NCBI RefSeq assembly: GCF_033547075.1
Contig: NZ_CP137891.1
Coordinates: forward strand, 2,914,001 to 2,978,000
DNA from: Flavobacterium ardleyense
GTDB taxonomy: Bacteria > Bacteroidota > Bacteroidia > Flavobacteriales > Flavobacteriaceae
Length of the DNA: 64,000 nucleotides
Direction: 5' to 3'
Shown here: positions 24,395-33,467 of the stretch, piece after piece
Numbering within the stretch: the first letter of the stretch is position 1
How the letters are laid out: every line of letters begins with the position of its first letter
Notes under the pieces: model-generated
What the model saw: the letters and a program-made list of their open reading frames with translations, nothing else
Told to the model about the DNA's origin: nothing
Database searches by the model: none
Program-made: the position numbers and the translations under genes

Positions 24395-25738
24395 CTACTC
24401 CTCTTTCTTTACTACATTTCTAGCAACTTCTATTTTGAATTTCTTCCCTTTCATCTTCTTGTCACGAATGGCAGTTAGCAGATTTGATACTTTGGTAGAT
24501 TTGACCGCCACAAAAGAAATAAAGTCCTTTACTTCAATAATTCCTATATCAGATTTGTCCAATCCTCCTACTTGTCCAAAAAAGCCTACAATGTCAATTT
24601 TATTTAGCTTGTTTTTCTTTCCGCCGCTGATGTATACTGTCTTATACTCTGGGGCTTTTGGTAGCGTTATCGAATTTTTAACATCTAATACTGGCATTTT
24701 ATAATCTAAATAATCTGCTTTTTTCTCAGCTTCATTATATAAAATATAAGCCGTACCTGAGGCCGTCATTCTTGCGGTACGACCATTACGATGCGTATAC
24801 TCATCTACTTTTGATGGTAAATGATAATGTACAACATGTTTCATATCTGGAATATCAAGCCCACGAGCAGCCAGATCTGTAGTAATAAGGTAGCGAACAC
24901 TGCCATTTCTGAACTGAATGAGCGCTCTTTCACGTTCGTCCTGATCCATTCCGCCATGATAGTAAGTGACACTGATACCTTTTTCGTTAAGCAAATCACT
25001 AATACGCTCAGCAGCATCTCGGTGGTTGCAGAAAATAATTGCCGATTCAGATTTGAAACTGCAGATTAAATTAAACAAGGTTTCTAGTTTATCTTTATCT
25101 GGAGACAAGACAAGTTTCGTAACAAGATTACTATCGTCCTCATCATCAGTTAGGAAATTTAAAACAACTGGTTTATGAACTTTCGTATACTTTGGAATTT
25201 CGATACCATCAGTTGCCGAAACCATTATTCGTTTATTAACTTTCGGCAAGCGTGCAATAATAAATGACATTTGCTCGTGAAAACCAAGCTGCAGTGATTT
25301 ATCAAACTCATCCAGAATAAGGGTTTTAATGGAGTCGGTCTCAAAAGTGCCACGATCAATATGATCGGCAATCCGGCCCGGAGTCCCAATAAGTATAGCG
25401 GGAGGATTGCTAAGATTCTTTATTTCAGTTTCTATAGAGTGTCCACCGTAACAAGTATTTACTTTAAAAGAGGTACCCATTTTTTTCCAAACTTGCTCTA
25501 TCTGCAAGGCAAGCTCCCGAGAAGGAACGAGAATTAAACACTGTACTTTATTAGACTCTTCAATAAGAGTTTGAAAGATTGGCAGTAAAAAAGCCAGCGT
25601 TTTTCCTGATCCTGTTGGAGATAGAAGAAGAACATCGCTGCTATCAATGATGGCTTCTTGAGCCACTACTTGCATCTCATTAAGTTCTGTAATGCCTAGA
25701 TTAAGCAGTATATTATTGGAGTGTACATTATTATTCAT
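24395..25738 (-). CDS. DEAD-box-like RNA helicase with DbpA-type RNA-binding domain (DEFD motif)
   Basis: This 447-residue ATP-dependent RNA helicase has motif I SPTGSGKT (40-47), motif II DEFD (143-146) in place of DEAD, motif III SAT (174-176) and motif VI HRNGRTAR. Residues about 370-440 (YISGGKKNKLNKIDIVGFFG, then KDFISFVAVKSTKVSNLL) match the DbpA C-terminal domain, which in E. coli targets helix 92 of 23S rRNA. A role in ribosome assembly is inferred. It is transcribed alone. Confidence 0.9.
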   Translation of the reverse strand: MNNNVHSNNILLNLGITELNEMQVVAQEAIIDSSDVLLLSPTGSGKTLAFLLPIFQTLIEESNKVQCLILVPSRELALQIEQVWKKMGTSFKVNTCYGGHSIETEIKNLSNPPAILIGTPGRIADHIDRGTFETDSIKTLILDEFDKSLQLGFHEQMSFIIARLPKVNKRIMVSATDGIEIPKYTKVHKPVVLNFLTDDEDDSNLVTKLVLSPDKDKLETLFNLICSFKSESAIIFCNHRDAAERISDLLNEKGISVTYYHGGMDQDERERALIQFRNGSVRYLITTDLAARGLDIPDMKHVVHYHLPSKVDEYTHRNGRTARMTASGTAYILYNEAEKKADYLDYKMPVLDVKNSITLPKAPEYKTVYISGGKKNKLNKIDIVGFFGQVGGLDKSDIGIIEVKDFISFVAVKSTKVSNLLTAIRDKKMKGKKFKIEVARNVVKKEE

Positions 25739-25781
25739 TTGGCAAATTTACTAAGGAAGATTAGAAGAAAGATATAAAAAC

Positions 25782-25812
25782 AAAAAAAACCGCTTAAATA
25801 ATTAAGCGGTTT
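25782..25812 (-). terminator. Rho-independent terminator of the T9SS cargo gene
   Basis: AAACCGCTTAA and TTAAGCGGTTT form a perfect stem; a run of A on the plus strand gives the T tract on the minus strand. Confidence 0.85.
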
Positions 25813-25833
25813 AAATATAAGGGTTGTTATAAA

Positions 25834-26688
25834 TTAGTTTTTCACTACTTTTCTAACAAGGTTTCCTTCGTTTGTGTTAACATTTACCATGTAAACTCCA
25901 TTTGCGAAATTTGACATATCAATAGTATTTCCTGATATGCTTGCATTCATTTGTTTTCCAGAAATATCGCTTACTGTTACAGAAATGATTTCTACAGAAG
26001 AAGGAAGATTTACTTGTACCAATCCGCTTGTTGGATTTGGATATACAGAAACTTGCTCCAAAGTATTGTTATTTAATGCCAATGCATCTGTAGTTCCGCT
26101 AACGTTTAATACTAGGTGCATGTTTGGAAAACCAACTTGCGTATAAGTTGTTGGAGTTGCAATACCACAACCTTCTGCTGCGATATAACCTGGTTTACTT
26201 TGTCCAGAAGAGTTTCCGCCTAAATAAAAACCTTCTTCAAGGTCATCATGAGCAAGCTCTATCACAAGTTTGCTTCCTACAGGAACAAGTGCTGATGTAA
26301 AAGGTACTGTTACCAATCCTAGAGAGTCAGTTTCGTCAACCATAACAGTAGTTGATGCGATCAAATTGTACTGTGGGCCAGGTACTAAAGTAAAACCAGT
26401 TGGGAAATTTGCAGTAGTTGCGTAAAGATTTACAGTTACTTCTACTTCACCGCTAACTTCTTCTAATCCAAAACTAATATTAGTAACACCATAAGGAGCA
26501 GTAACTCCAAGAGCTGGAAGATCGTATGCTCTGTAATAAGTAGATGCACTTGCAAAGCCAGTTGTCTGATCTGAGCATGATACTGACGTTTCAGGTACAA
26601 TATCCTGTGACGTAGTTTGAGAAAAATCTTGTGCTTGAACTGCAAAAGAAGCACATAATACGAATAAACCTAAAGTAATTTTCTTCAT
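25834..26688 (-). CDS. Secreted protein with T9SS type A sorting domain
   Basis: This 284-residue protein has a signal peptide (MKKITLGLFVLCASFAVQAQ), a central beta-rich region of about 170 residues with no named domain, and a C-terminal type A sorting domain (VSVYPNPTSGLVQVNLPSS, then NGVYMVNVNT and LVRKVVKN). The sorting domain directs export by the type IX system. The central region resembles lectin-like or adhesin-like modules with alternating Thr/Val strands but no catalytic motif. It has its own terminator. Confidence 0.88.
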   Translation of the reverse strand: MKKITLGLFVLCASFAVQAQDFSQTTSQDIVPETSVSCSDQTTGFASASTYYRAYDLPALGVTAPYGVTNISFGLEEVSGEVEVTVNLYATTANFPTGFTLVPGPQYNLIASTTVMVDETDSLGLVTVPFTSALVPVGSKLVIELAHDDLEEGFYLGGNSSGQSKPGYIAAEGCGIATPTTYTQVGFPNMHLVLNVSGTTDALALNNNTLEQVSVYPNPTSGLVQVNLPSSVEIISVTVSDISGKQMNASISGNTIDMSNFANGVYMVNVNTNEGNLVRKVVKN

Positions 26689-26759
26689 GATAATTTGATA
26701 AATTTTATTTTGCTAAAATAGCAATGCTTTCGTGATTTTGCAAATTAATCTTTAAAAAA

Positions 26760-27350
26760 TCAACCTTGATCAAATAACAATTTAATGTTTTCATAAGAAT
26801 TGGACAGAATCTCGTTGAGGTTCTTTGATTTAACCCAACGTACTTCTTCGATACCTTCATCTTCCTGACCTACGAGAATTCCATCAAACTTGGAATACAT
26901 CTCAAACCAGTGTGTGATTTTGAGCTTATATTCACCATTTCTTTTGAAGATATGATACGTTTTTTGCAATCTACGGGTAATCTTTAGGCCTGAAACTCCT
27001 GTCTCCTCCTCAACTTCTCTCATAGAAGTTTCTTCAATATCTTCGCCTTTTTCTGTTCCGCCCTTGGGCAAATCCCACTTTCCGTTGCGAAAAATGAACA
27101 ATACATCACCTTCAGTATTATAGACAAGACCTCCACCAGCCTTTTGAACGGAGATTTTGGACTTAAGGACTTTCATAATTTCCTTTGCATCAGAATGATA
27201 TAAATAAGCTTTTTGAATTTTATTATGGAACATTTTTGAGATCAATTGCTTGATATCGACGCTTTCTAAAAGGAACATCTGAAAATCTGTTTCTTTTATT
27301 ATCTCATTTGTGAGAAAAAGAGGCTTGTCGTTTACGAAAACTTTATACAT
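26760..27350 (-). CDS. NUDIX hydrolase
   Basis: This 196-residue protein has a 70-residue N-terminal region and a NUDIX domain. The NUDIX box reads GGTEKGEDIEETSMREVEEE followed by TGV, fitting Gx5Ex7REUxEExGU. Enzymes of this class hydrolyse nucleoside diphosphates linked to another group; the substrate is not predictable. Its start codon lies 7 bases from pyrE on the other strand, so the two promoters lie inside each other's coding sequence. Confidence 0.92.
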   Translation of the reverse strand: MYKVFVNDKPLFLTNEIIKETDFQMFLLESVDIKQLISKMFHNKIQKAYLYHSDAKEIMKVLKSKISVQKAGGGLVYNTEGDVLFIFRNGKWDLPKGGTEKGEDIEETSMREVEEETGVSGLKITRRLQKTYHIFKRNGEYKLKITHWFEMYSKFDGILVGQEDEGIEEVRWVKSKNLNEILSNSYENIKLLFDQG

Positions 27351-27353
27351 TTG
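27325..27353 (+). promoter_or_regulatory. pyrE promoter (-33 TTG and -7 TACATTTG)
   Basis: TTG at 27325-27327 and TACATTTG at 27346-27353 are 18 bases apart, a good match to the Bacteroidota consensus. The -7 covers the NUDIX start codon on the other strand and ends four bases before the pyrE ATG, so the transcript may be leaderless. Confidence 0.6.
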
Positions 27354-27357
27354 TATT

Positions 27358-28005
27358 ATGATTTTTACTAAAGATACAGCCGAGAAAACTGCCGAACTAC
27401 TTTTGCAAATAAATGCAATTAAATTGAATCCGAAAAATCCTTTTACATGGGCATCCGGATGGAAATCTCCAATATATTGTGATAATCGAATGACACTGTC
27501 ATTTCCACCTATCAGAAATTATATTCGTGAGTCATTTGCAAAGAACATTGAAAAACAATTTGGAAAACCAGATGTGATTGCCGGAGTTGCCACAGGCGCT
27601 ATTGGTATTGGTGTTTTGGTGGCCGAATATATGGGACTCCCGTTTGTATACGTGCGACCCGAAGCCAAAAAACATGGACGTCTTAATCAGGTGGAAGGAT
27701 TTTTGCAAAAAGGGCAAAATGTTGTTGTAATAGAAGATCTTATCAGTACAGGAAATTCAAGCCTTAATGCAGTTGCGGCACTTAGAGAAGCTGGAGCAAA
27801 TGTTAAAGGCATGGTGGCTATTTTTAGTTATGGTTTTGATACTGCAACAGAAAACTTTAAAAATGCAAAGGTCGACCTCTTTACACTTAGCAATTATGAT
27901 CATCTCCTACCTTTGGCCGTAGCCAAAAGATATATAACCGAAGAAGAATTATCGGCCCTTGAAGCTTGGAATAAAGATCCTGCTAACTGGGCAGCAACAG
28001 TTTAA
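27358..28005 (+). CDS. pyrE: Orotate phosphoribosyltransferase
   Basis: This 215-residue enzyme transfers phosphoribose from PRPP to orotate in pyrimidine synthesis. The PRPP-binding loop is VVVIEDLISTGNSSL; also typical are NPFTWASGWKSPIYCDNR and VYVRPEAKKHG. The GTG at 27310 would overlap the NUDIX gene and add a non-homologous MRKRGLS stretch, so the ATG at 27358 (MIFTKDTAEKTAELL) is chosen. An SRPBCC gene follows after 30 bases. Confidence 0.95.
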   Translation: MIFTKDTAEKTAELLLQINAIKLNPKNPFTWASGWKSPIYCDNRMTLSFPPIRNYIRESFAKNIEKQFGKPDVIAGVATGAIGIGVLVAEYMGLPFVYVRPEAKKHGRLNQVEGFLQKGQNVVVIEDLISTGNSSLNAVAALREAGANVKGMVAIFSYGFDTATENFKNAKVDLFTLSNYDHLLPLAVAKRYITEEELSALEAWNKDPANWAATV

Positions 28006-28035
28006 AACTATTAAAATTTTAAAGTTATCATTATT

Positions 28036-28428
28036 ATGAATATAGAGACTCCAAAGACCACGGTAGAAAAATCAGCTGAAAGCATTTTCAATTCATTGTC
28101 TAACATTGAGAATTTTGAAAAATTGATGCCGAGCAATCTTCAAAAGTTTGAAATAATTAACCCTGACACTTTCAAGTTTTCCTTAAAGGGAATGCCTGAA
28201 ATAGAATTGAAGGTTAAGGAGAGAATTCCAAACAGCAAACTTATCCTTGAGTCTGCAAACGAGAAGATGTCATTTTCTTTAATTGCTAATTTGACAGAGA
28301 TCTCCGAAAACGAAACAGATGTGCAATTAGATTTTGAAGGTAAATTTAACGCTATGATGGCAATGATGATAAAAGGTCCAATCACTAAATTTATGGAATC
28401 TATATCATCAAATATGAATAAGCTTTAG
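28036..28428 (+). CDS. SRPBCC-family (START-like) protein
   Basis: This 130-residue protein has the helix-grip pattern: KTTVEKSAESIFNSLSNIEN at the N-terminus, a middle strand block (PEIELKVKERIPNSKLILES), and a long C-terminal helix (MIKGPITKFMESISSNMNKL). The fold binds hydrophobic ligands in a deep pocket; the ligand here is unknown. It is co-transcribed with pyrE (30-base gap), a pairing I recall from flavobacteria. Confidence 0.85.
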   Translation: MNIETPKTTVEKSAESIFNSLSNIENFEKLMPSNLQKFEIINPDTFKFSLKGMPEIELKVKERIPNSKLILESANEKMSFSLIANLTEISENETDVQLDFEGKFNAMMAMMIKGPITKFMESISSNMNKL

Positions 28429-28451
28429 ATATAAGCTTCAAAAAAAATTAT

Positions 28452-28488
28452 ATGCTTTACTAAAATTTGGTTTTAGTAAAGCATTTTT
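28452..28488. terminator. Bidirectional terminator overlapping birA 3' end
   Basis: ATGCTTTACTAAAA and TTTTAGTAAAGCAT form a perfect 14-bp stem. The TTA at 28473-28475 inside the second arm is the birA stop codon on the minus strand. Confidence 0.8.
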
Positions 28489-29201
28489 ATTTCCTTTATA
28501 TTGTAGTAGTATTCGATCTCATCGCTATGCTCAACTACCAACAAACCCTGAGGAGTTACATCTTTAATAATTCCCATCAATCTCTTTCCTTGGTCAACTT
28601 CAAATACCATGGGTACATCTTTTTTAAATAAATGTGATTTGTAAGTTGTCCACAAATCCTCACTACTATTTTTCATATCATTAACAACTAATTCAAGTTC
28701 GGCAATAATATTTTCTAGAAGTATCGTCTTGTCAAAGACTTGCTGTGTAACTAATGCCAATGAAGTAGCAGTAGGCATATTTTCAAAAATTATTTGATTA
28801 ACATTTATGCCGATACCAAGTATTGATGTGATACTGCCATCACCTCGCATACTATTTTCTATTAATACTCCCCCAAGTTTCTTTGTATCTGCCATAATGT
28901 CGTTTGGCCACTTTACAGATAATTTTGGAACTTGATATTTTTGAAGTACGTTAAAAATACTTACTGCAACTGCAACATTTAGCAAATAGATCTGACTAAT
29001 ATCCGAAATTACTTTTTCAACATAAACACTAAAAGTCAGGTTCTTACCTGCTTCAGCGGCCCATTGAGCTCCCATCTGTCCTCTTCCCTGCGTTTGATTT
29101 TCTGCCACAACACACATAAAATTTTCTACATTATTACTATGAGAAAGTTTTTTAAGATAATCATTTGTGGAGGGAATGGCATTAAGTTTGACTATACGCA
29201 T
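28473..29201 (-). CDS. birA: Biotin--[acetyl-CoA carboxylase] ligase, HTH-less
   Basis: This 242-residue enzyme attaches biotin to carrier proteins via biotinyl-AMP. The biotin loop is QTQGRGQMGAQWAAEAG and the second mark is VKWPNDIMADTKKLGGVLIE. It lacks the N-terminal helix-turn-helix of E. coli BirA, so it should be an enzyme only and not a repressor. It is divergent from rsfS, and its 3' end lies in a shared terminator. Confidence 0.94.
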   Translation of the reverse strand: MRIVKLNAIPSTNDYLKKLSHSNNVENFMCVVAENQTQGRGQMGAQWAAEAGKNLTFSVYVEKVISDISQIYLLNVAVAVSIFNVLQKYQVPKLSVKWPNDIMADTKKLGGVLIENSMRGDGSITSILGIGINVNQIIFENMPTATSLALVTQQVFDKTILLENIIAELELVVNDMKNSSEDLWTTYKSHLFKKDVPMVFEVDQGKRLMGIIKDVTPQGLLVVEHSDEIEYYYNIKEIKMLY

Positions 29202-29266
29202 ACAATGAATATATTAATACATAATTTAATGTTATGTTAACGTTCAAAATTAAGCACAAAAAGTGG

Positions 29267-29274
29267 TAACTTTG
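29267..29274 (+). promoter_or_regulatory. -7 promoter element of rsfS-ftsH
   Basis: TAACTTTG matches TAnnTTTG and lies 20 bases before the rsfS start. No clear -33 TTG is seen. Confidence 0.5.
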
Positions 29275-29294
29275 CCAATTACAGAAAAAAATAA

Positions 29295-29666
29295 ATGACT
29301 AAAAAAGCTATAAACAATGATGTTCTTCTAGCAAACATCATAAAAGGAATTGAAGAAGTTAAAGGACAAGATATTGATATTTTAGATTTACGCGACATTG
29401 ATACATCAGTGTGCGATTACTTCGTAGTATGTAATGGAACTTCAAATACTCAGGTTAATGCCATCGTGAATTCCATCCAAAAAATCGTTTCTAAAGAGTT
29501 GCATGATAAACCATGGCATGTGGAGGGTTCTGATAATGCCGAATGGGTACTTATGGACTACGTAAACATCGTTGTACATGTTTTCCAAAAGCATATTAGA
29601 GAATATTACAACATAGAAAGTTTATGGGGCGATGCCAAAATCACAACAATAGAAAATAAATATTAG
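29295..29666 (+). CDS. rsfS: Ribosome silencing factor RsfS
   Basis: This 123-residue protein binds uL14 and blocks subunit joining when nutrients are low. Marks are KGQDIDILDLRDIDTSVCDY, then FVVCNGTSNTQVNAIVNSI, WHVEGSDNAEWVLMDY and VVHVFQKHIREYYNIE. Length is typical. It is followed by ftsH after 5 bases. Confidence 0.95.
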   Translation: MTKKAINNDVLLANIIKGIEEVKGQDIDILDLRDIDTSVCDYFVVCNGTSNTQVNAIVNSIQKIVSKELHDKPWHVEGSDNAEWVLMDYVNIVVHVFQKHIREYYNIESLWGDAKITTIENKY

Positions 29667-29671
29667 AGTTA

Positions 29672-31600
29672 ATGGCGAAAGACAATAATCCAAATCCGAA
29701 TAAATTAAAAATTAGTCCATGGCTCGTCTATGGTGTAATTGTATTTATTTTCCTTGCCATCAGTTTTGCAACTGGTGGATCTTCGTTTCAAGATGCACAA
29801 AAAACATCATCATCAAAATTTAATGTTTTTCTTGAATCAGGAGATGTATCCAAGGTAAATATTTTAAATAAAACTCAGGCCGAAGTATTCCTTACGCCAG
29901 AAGCTTTAAAAGAAAAGCAGCATGCGGCGGTTGCTAAAGATTTGCTAAACAGACCTAATCCGGGTCCACACTATGTATTTGACATTGGTAATGACGAAAT
30001 CTTTCAGAAGAAACTGGAAGTTGCGGTTGCCGAAGGAAAACTTAAGGACTTTAGCTTTATGCAACAAAGCAATTGGACTGATTTACTGATTGGTTTTCTT
30101 CCGATAATTGTAATTATTGCAATCTGGATTTTCATTATGCGCAGAATGTCTGGCGGCGGCGCCGGTGGCCCTGGCGGACAACTCTTTAATATCGGGAAAT
30201 CTAAAGCAAAATTATTCGATGAAAAAACCGATATCAAAACTACATTTAAAGATGTAGCAGGCCTTGAAGGCGCAAAAGAGGAGATTCAAGAAATTGTTGA
30301 ATTTCTTAAAAATCCTGAAAAATATACAAATCTTGGAGGGAAGATTCCAAAAGGAGCGTTACTTGTTGGTCCTCCAGGGACAGGAAAAACTTTGTTAGCC
30401 AAAGCTGTAGCAGGAGAAGCGCAAGTACCTTTCTTTTCACTTTCTGGTTCAGACTTCGTAGAAATGTTTGTAGGTGTTGGAGCCTCAAGAGTTCGTGACT
30501 TATTTAAACAAGCAAAAGAAAAATCGCCAGCTATTATCTTTATTGATGAAATAGATGCTGTAGGTCGTGCAAGAGGAAAAAATAATATGTCAGGTTCAAA
30601 TGATGAACGTGAAAATACATTAAACCAACTTCTTACTGAGATGGATGGTTTTGGCACAAATTCAAATGTTATTGTTCTTGCTGCTACAAATAGAGCCGAC
30701 GTTTTGGACAAGGCACTTATGCGCGCCGGACGTTTTGACAGACAAATTTTTGTTGATCTTCCAGATATTAGAGAACGCAAAGAAATATTTGAGGTTCACT
30801 TGAAACCTCTTAAGATTGAAGAAGCATTGGACACTGATTTCTTAGCAAAACAAACGCCTGGTTTTTCAGGTGCTGATATTGCAAATGTATGTAACGAAGC
30901 TGCACTTATTGCTGCTCGCTACGACAAAAAAGCGGTGGACAAACAAGATTTCTTAGATGCAGTAGACAGAATTGTTGGTGGTCTTGAAAAGAAAAACAAA
31001 ATTGTAACACCACATGAAAAACGTGCAATTGCCATTCACGAAGCTGGACATGCAACTGTAAGTTGGATGTTAGAGCATGCTGCACCACTTATCAAAGTAA
31101 CAATTGTTCCTCGCGGACAAAGTTTAGGTGCTGCTTGGTACCTTCCAGAAGAGAGACTTATTGTACGTACTGACCAAATGTTAGACGAAATGTGCGCTAC
31201 AATGGGTGGTCGCGCTGCTGAAAAAGTTACTTTTAATAGAATTTCTACTGGAGCTTTAAGTGATCTTGAAAAAGTGACAAAGCAAGCAAGAGCGATGATT
31301 ACAGTTTACGGACTAAATGAAAAATTAGGAAACGTGACGTATTACGATTCTTCAGGTCAGAATGAATATGGTTTTTCTAAACCTTACTCAGAAGATACAG
31401 CAAGAATTATTGACGAGGAAATTTCGCTACTTATAGAAAGTCAGTACCAAAGAGCTATTACTATACTTGAAGAAAATAAAGATAAACTTTTCCAACTCGC
31501 TGATATTTTGATTGAAAAAGAAGTTATTTTTAAAGATGATTTAGAAACAATCTTCGGGAAACGTACTTTCGACGAGAATCTACAAGAGCAAATTTCATAA
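29672..31600 (+). CDS. ftsH: ATP-dependent zinc metalloprotease FtsH
   Basis: This 642-residue membrane protease degrades misfolded and short-lived membrane proteins. Two membrane segments flank a periplasmic domain (about 16-130). The AAA+ part has Walker A GPPGTGKTLL, Walker B AIIFIDEIDAVG and the second region of homology DRQIFVDLPD. The zinc site is HEAGH in AIHEAGHATVSW, with the third ligand Asp further on. It is co-transcribed with rsfS and ends in a strong terminator. Confidence 0.97.
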   Translation: MAKDNNPNPNKLKISPWLVYGVIVFIFLAISFATGGSSFQDAQKTSSSKFNVFLESGDVSKVNILNKTQAEVFLTPEALKEKQHAAVAKDLLNRPNPGPHYVFDIGNDEIFQKKLEVAVAEGKLKDFSFMQQSNWTDLLIGFLPIIVIIAIWIFIMRRMSGGGAGGPGGQLFNIGKSKAKLFDEKTDIKTTFKDVAGLEGAKEEIQEIVEFLKNPEKYTNLGGKIPKGALLVGPPGTGKTLLAKAVAGEAQVPFFSLSGSDFVEMFVGVGASRVRDLFKQAKEKSPAIIFIDEIDAVGRARGKNNMSGSNDERENTLNQLLTEMDGFGTNSNVIVLAATNRADVLDKALMRAGRFDRQIFVDLPDIRERKEIFEVHLKPLKIEEALDTDFLAKQTPGFSGADIANVCNEAALIAARYDKKAVDKQDFLDAVDRIVGGLEKKNKIVTPHEKRAIAIHEAGHATVSWMLEHAAPLIKVTIVPRGQSLGAAWYLPEERLIVRTDQMLDEMCATMGGRAAEKVTFNRISTGALSDLEKVTKQARAMITVYGLNEKLGNVTYYDSSGQNEYGFSKPYSEDTARIIDEEISLLIESQYQRAITILEENKDKLFQLADILIEKEVIFKDDLETIFGKRTFDENLQEQIS

Positions 31601-31623
31601 AAAATTATAATTTTCATAGACAA

Positions 31624-31667
31624 AATCTTAATTCAAAATAAACCATTTTGAATTAAGATTTTTTTAT
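31624..31667 (+). terminator. Terminator of rsfS-ftsH
   Basis: AATCTTAATTCAAAAT and ATTTTGAATTAAGATT form a perfect 16-bp stem around AAACC, with a T run after it. The T run leads straight into the -7 element of the next gene. Confidence 0.85.
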
Positions 31668-31672
31668 CTTTG
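31665..31672 (+). promoter_or_regulatory. -7 promoter element of the LUD-cdsA operon
   Basis: TATCTTTG is an exact TAnnTTTG match. It overlaps the T tract of the ftsH terminator, so termination and re-initiation are back to back. Confidence 0.5.
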
Positions 31673-31700
31673 AACGTTTTCAAATCATAAATAAACGAAA

Positions 31701-32312
31701 ATGCCTATTATGAGTCTTTTCAAGAAACTTTTCGGAGCAGCTGATTCTAAGGAAGAAAAAGAAACGGAAAATATTTACAACAGTCAGCATGATCTTCCAA
31801 AAGTTCCAGTTGATGAACGATTTATGCTTAATTTTAAAAAGAATGGCGGTAAATTTATTTACTGTGAAAATTTGGATGAAGTAAAAGAGCAGTTTGAAAA
31901 TATTTTAGAAGAAAATGATTGGTTTGAATCAGAAGTGATGTGTTTCGAGCCAAAACTTCATATTCTCTTAGACGAAAACAAGTTAGAACATGCAAACGTT
32001 AAAAATCCTATATTTTTATTTGCCTCTTGTGAGAATCTGATTGCCGATGAAGGATCGATTTTCCTTTCTTCAAATCAGCTTAAGCAAAATAAGCCAAATC
32101 AATTGCCTTCCAATATTATTATTTTGGCAACAACAAGTCAAATTATTGAAAGTACAAGTGATGGATTGCGTCTGATAAAAAGGAAATACGAAAAAAACTA
32201 TCCCACAAATATTACGACAATAAAGTACTTTGACAAAGCAAAAGAAGAAGATTTTTTACAGTACGGCAGTACCCCAAAAAACCTTTATTTATTGCTTTTA
32301 GAAGATCTCTAG
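31701..32312 (+). CDS. LUD-domain protein (LutC-like)
   Basis: This 203-residue protein resembles the C-terminal part of the LutC/LUD lactate-utilisation family (GSIFLSSNQLKQNKPNQLPS, then NIIILATTSQIIESTSDGL), but no LutA/LutB subunits are nearby. It is therefore unlikely to be a lactate oxidase subunit and its role is open. Translation could start at Met1 or at Met4. It overlaps no gene and precedes cdsA by one base, so the pair is translationally coupled. Confidence 0.82.
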   Translation: MPIMSLFKKLFGAADSKEEKETENIYNSQHDLPKVPVDERFMLNFKKNGGKFIYCENLDEVKEQFENILEENDWFESEVMCFEPKLHILLDENKLEHANVKNPIFLFASCENLIADEGSIFLSSNQLKQNKPNQLPSNIIILATTSQIIESTSDGLRLIKRKYEKNYPTNITTIKYFDKAKEEDFLQYGSTPKNLYLLLLEDL

Positions 32313-32313
32313 T

Positions 32314-33123
32314 ATGCGCGAAACACTCATAAGAACGGCTTCTGGTCTAATTTACATCTTTCTGTTAATTGGGGCAACATTGTATTCCTCTGCTACATTT
32401 CAGGTTTTATTTGGAATACTAATGTTAATCAGCATTTATGAATATTGCAGATTGATTAAGACAAGTATCTGGGTGCCAATGTTTGTAGGTGCTTTACTTT
32501 ATTCGTTGTTTTCTTTAATTAGTAAAAACAGTGTCACCTCAATACTTATTTTGATCCCAACTTTATATTTTAGTGTCAATACTATGATTTTGCTCTTTAA
32601 GAATGACATGGCAGAATTAGTAGGTGATCAAAAATTGCGATCTGTTGGTAATTATATTATTTTACCTTTTATAATTATTGCACAAATTCCTTTTGAAGCA
32701 GATTTTTACAATCCAAAAATAATAATATCTATATTTATATTAATATGGATTAACGATACGTTTGCTTATATAGTGGGCAAAACGATAGGAAAAAATAAAT
32801 TATTCGAATCGATATCACCAAAGAAAACAATCGAAGGATTTATTGGCGGCTTAGGTTTTGCCATGCTTGGAGGACTGCTATTATCGCAATATTATCTTCA
32901 TCAGCCTTATCTTATTTGGGTGATTATAGCCTTGATTATAGCTATTTTTGGAACAATCGGAGATCTGATTGAGTCTCGCTTTAAGCGAATTGCCAAGGTA
33001 AAGGATAGTGGAAAAATTATGCCTGGTCATGGAGGAATATTAGATCGATTGGATAGTATTATTTTTGCAGCACCATTTGTATTCTTGTTTTTTCAGATTT
33101 TAAATTTACTTGCAAGGTTTTAA
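32314..33123 (+). CDS. cdsA: Phosphatidate cytidylyltransferase
   Basis: This 269-residue membrane enzyme makes CDP-diacylglycerol from phosphatidate and CTP. It has about eight membrane segments. Marks are NDTFAYIVGKTIGKNKLF, SPKKTIEGFIGGLG and the signature MPGHGGILDRLDSI. In related genomes psd follows directly; here a 1-kb insert separates them. The gene has no clear terminator after it. Confidence 0.95.
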   Translation: MRETLIRTASGLIYIFLLIGATLYSSATFQVLFGILMLISIYEYCRLIKTSIWVPMFVGALLYSLFSLISKNSVTSILILIPTLYFSVNTMILLFKNDMAELVGDQKLRSVGNYIILPFIIIAQIPFEADFYNPKIIISIFILIWINDTFAYIVGKTIGKNKLFESISPKKTIEGFIGGLGFAMLGGLLLSQYYLHQPYLIWVIIALIIAIFGTIGDLIESRFKRIAKVKDSGKIMPGHGGILDRLDSIIFAAPFVFLFFQILNLLARF

Positions 33124-33169
33124 TAACTTCTTGATATTTCTATCAAAAATTCAATCGAAACTATTATAT

Positions 33170-33183
33170 GCGAAGTACTTCGC
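33170..33183. repeat. Perfect 14-bp palindrome GCGAAGTACTTCGC
   Basis: It lies 47 bases after the cdsA stop, inside the insert between cdsA and psd. It has no T tract, so it is not a clear terminator; it may be a protein-binding site or a trace of repeat insertion. Confidence 0.45.
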
Positions 33184-33467
33184 TAGGTAAAATAAATGCT
33201 GCAAGATTTGATTGTTATTCGTCCTAATACTTTCATACTAGCATTATGTGTTGCAAAAATTTAGTTGATTTATTTTTCAAATTTTGAATTTTATTTTTTG
33301 TGAAAAATTACTCTCTGCTTAACGACTAAAAATTTCGTGATAATATTAAAATCTCTAGGCTTTGACTACCAAGTAATACCTATAAACACTAAACTGCTTG
33401 ATTAAACAATCTAGTATTTTTACTAGTTACAATTCTATAATCTAATGCTTGTATTTTGATTGATCTT

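Noticed and set aside
30286..30780. A 164-codon frame opposite ftsH
   Set aside because: It is the antisense shadow of the conserved AAA domain, with Ser-rich low-quality composition.
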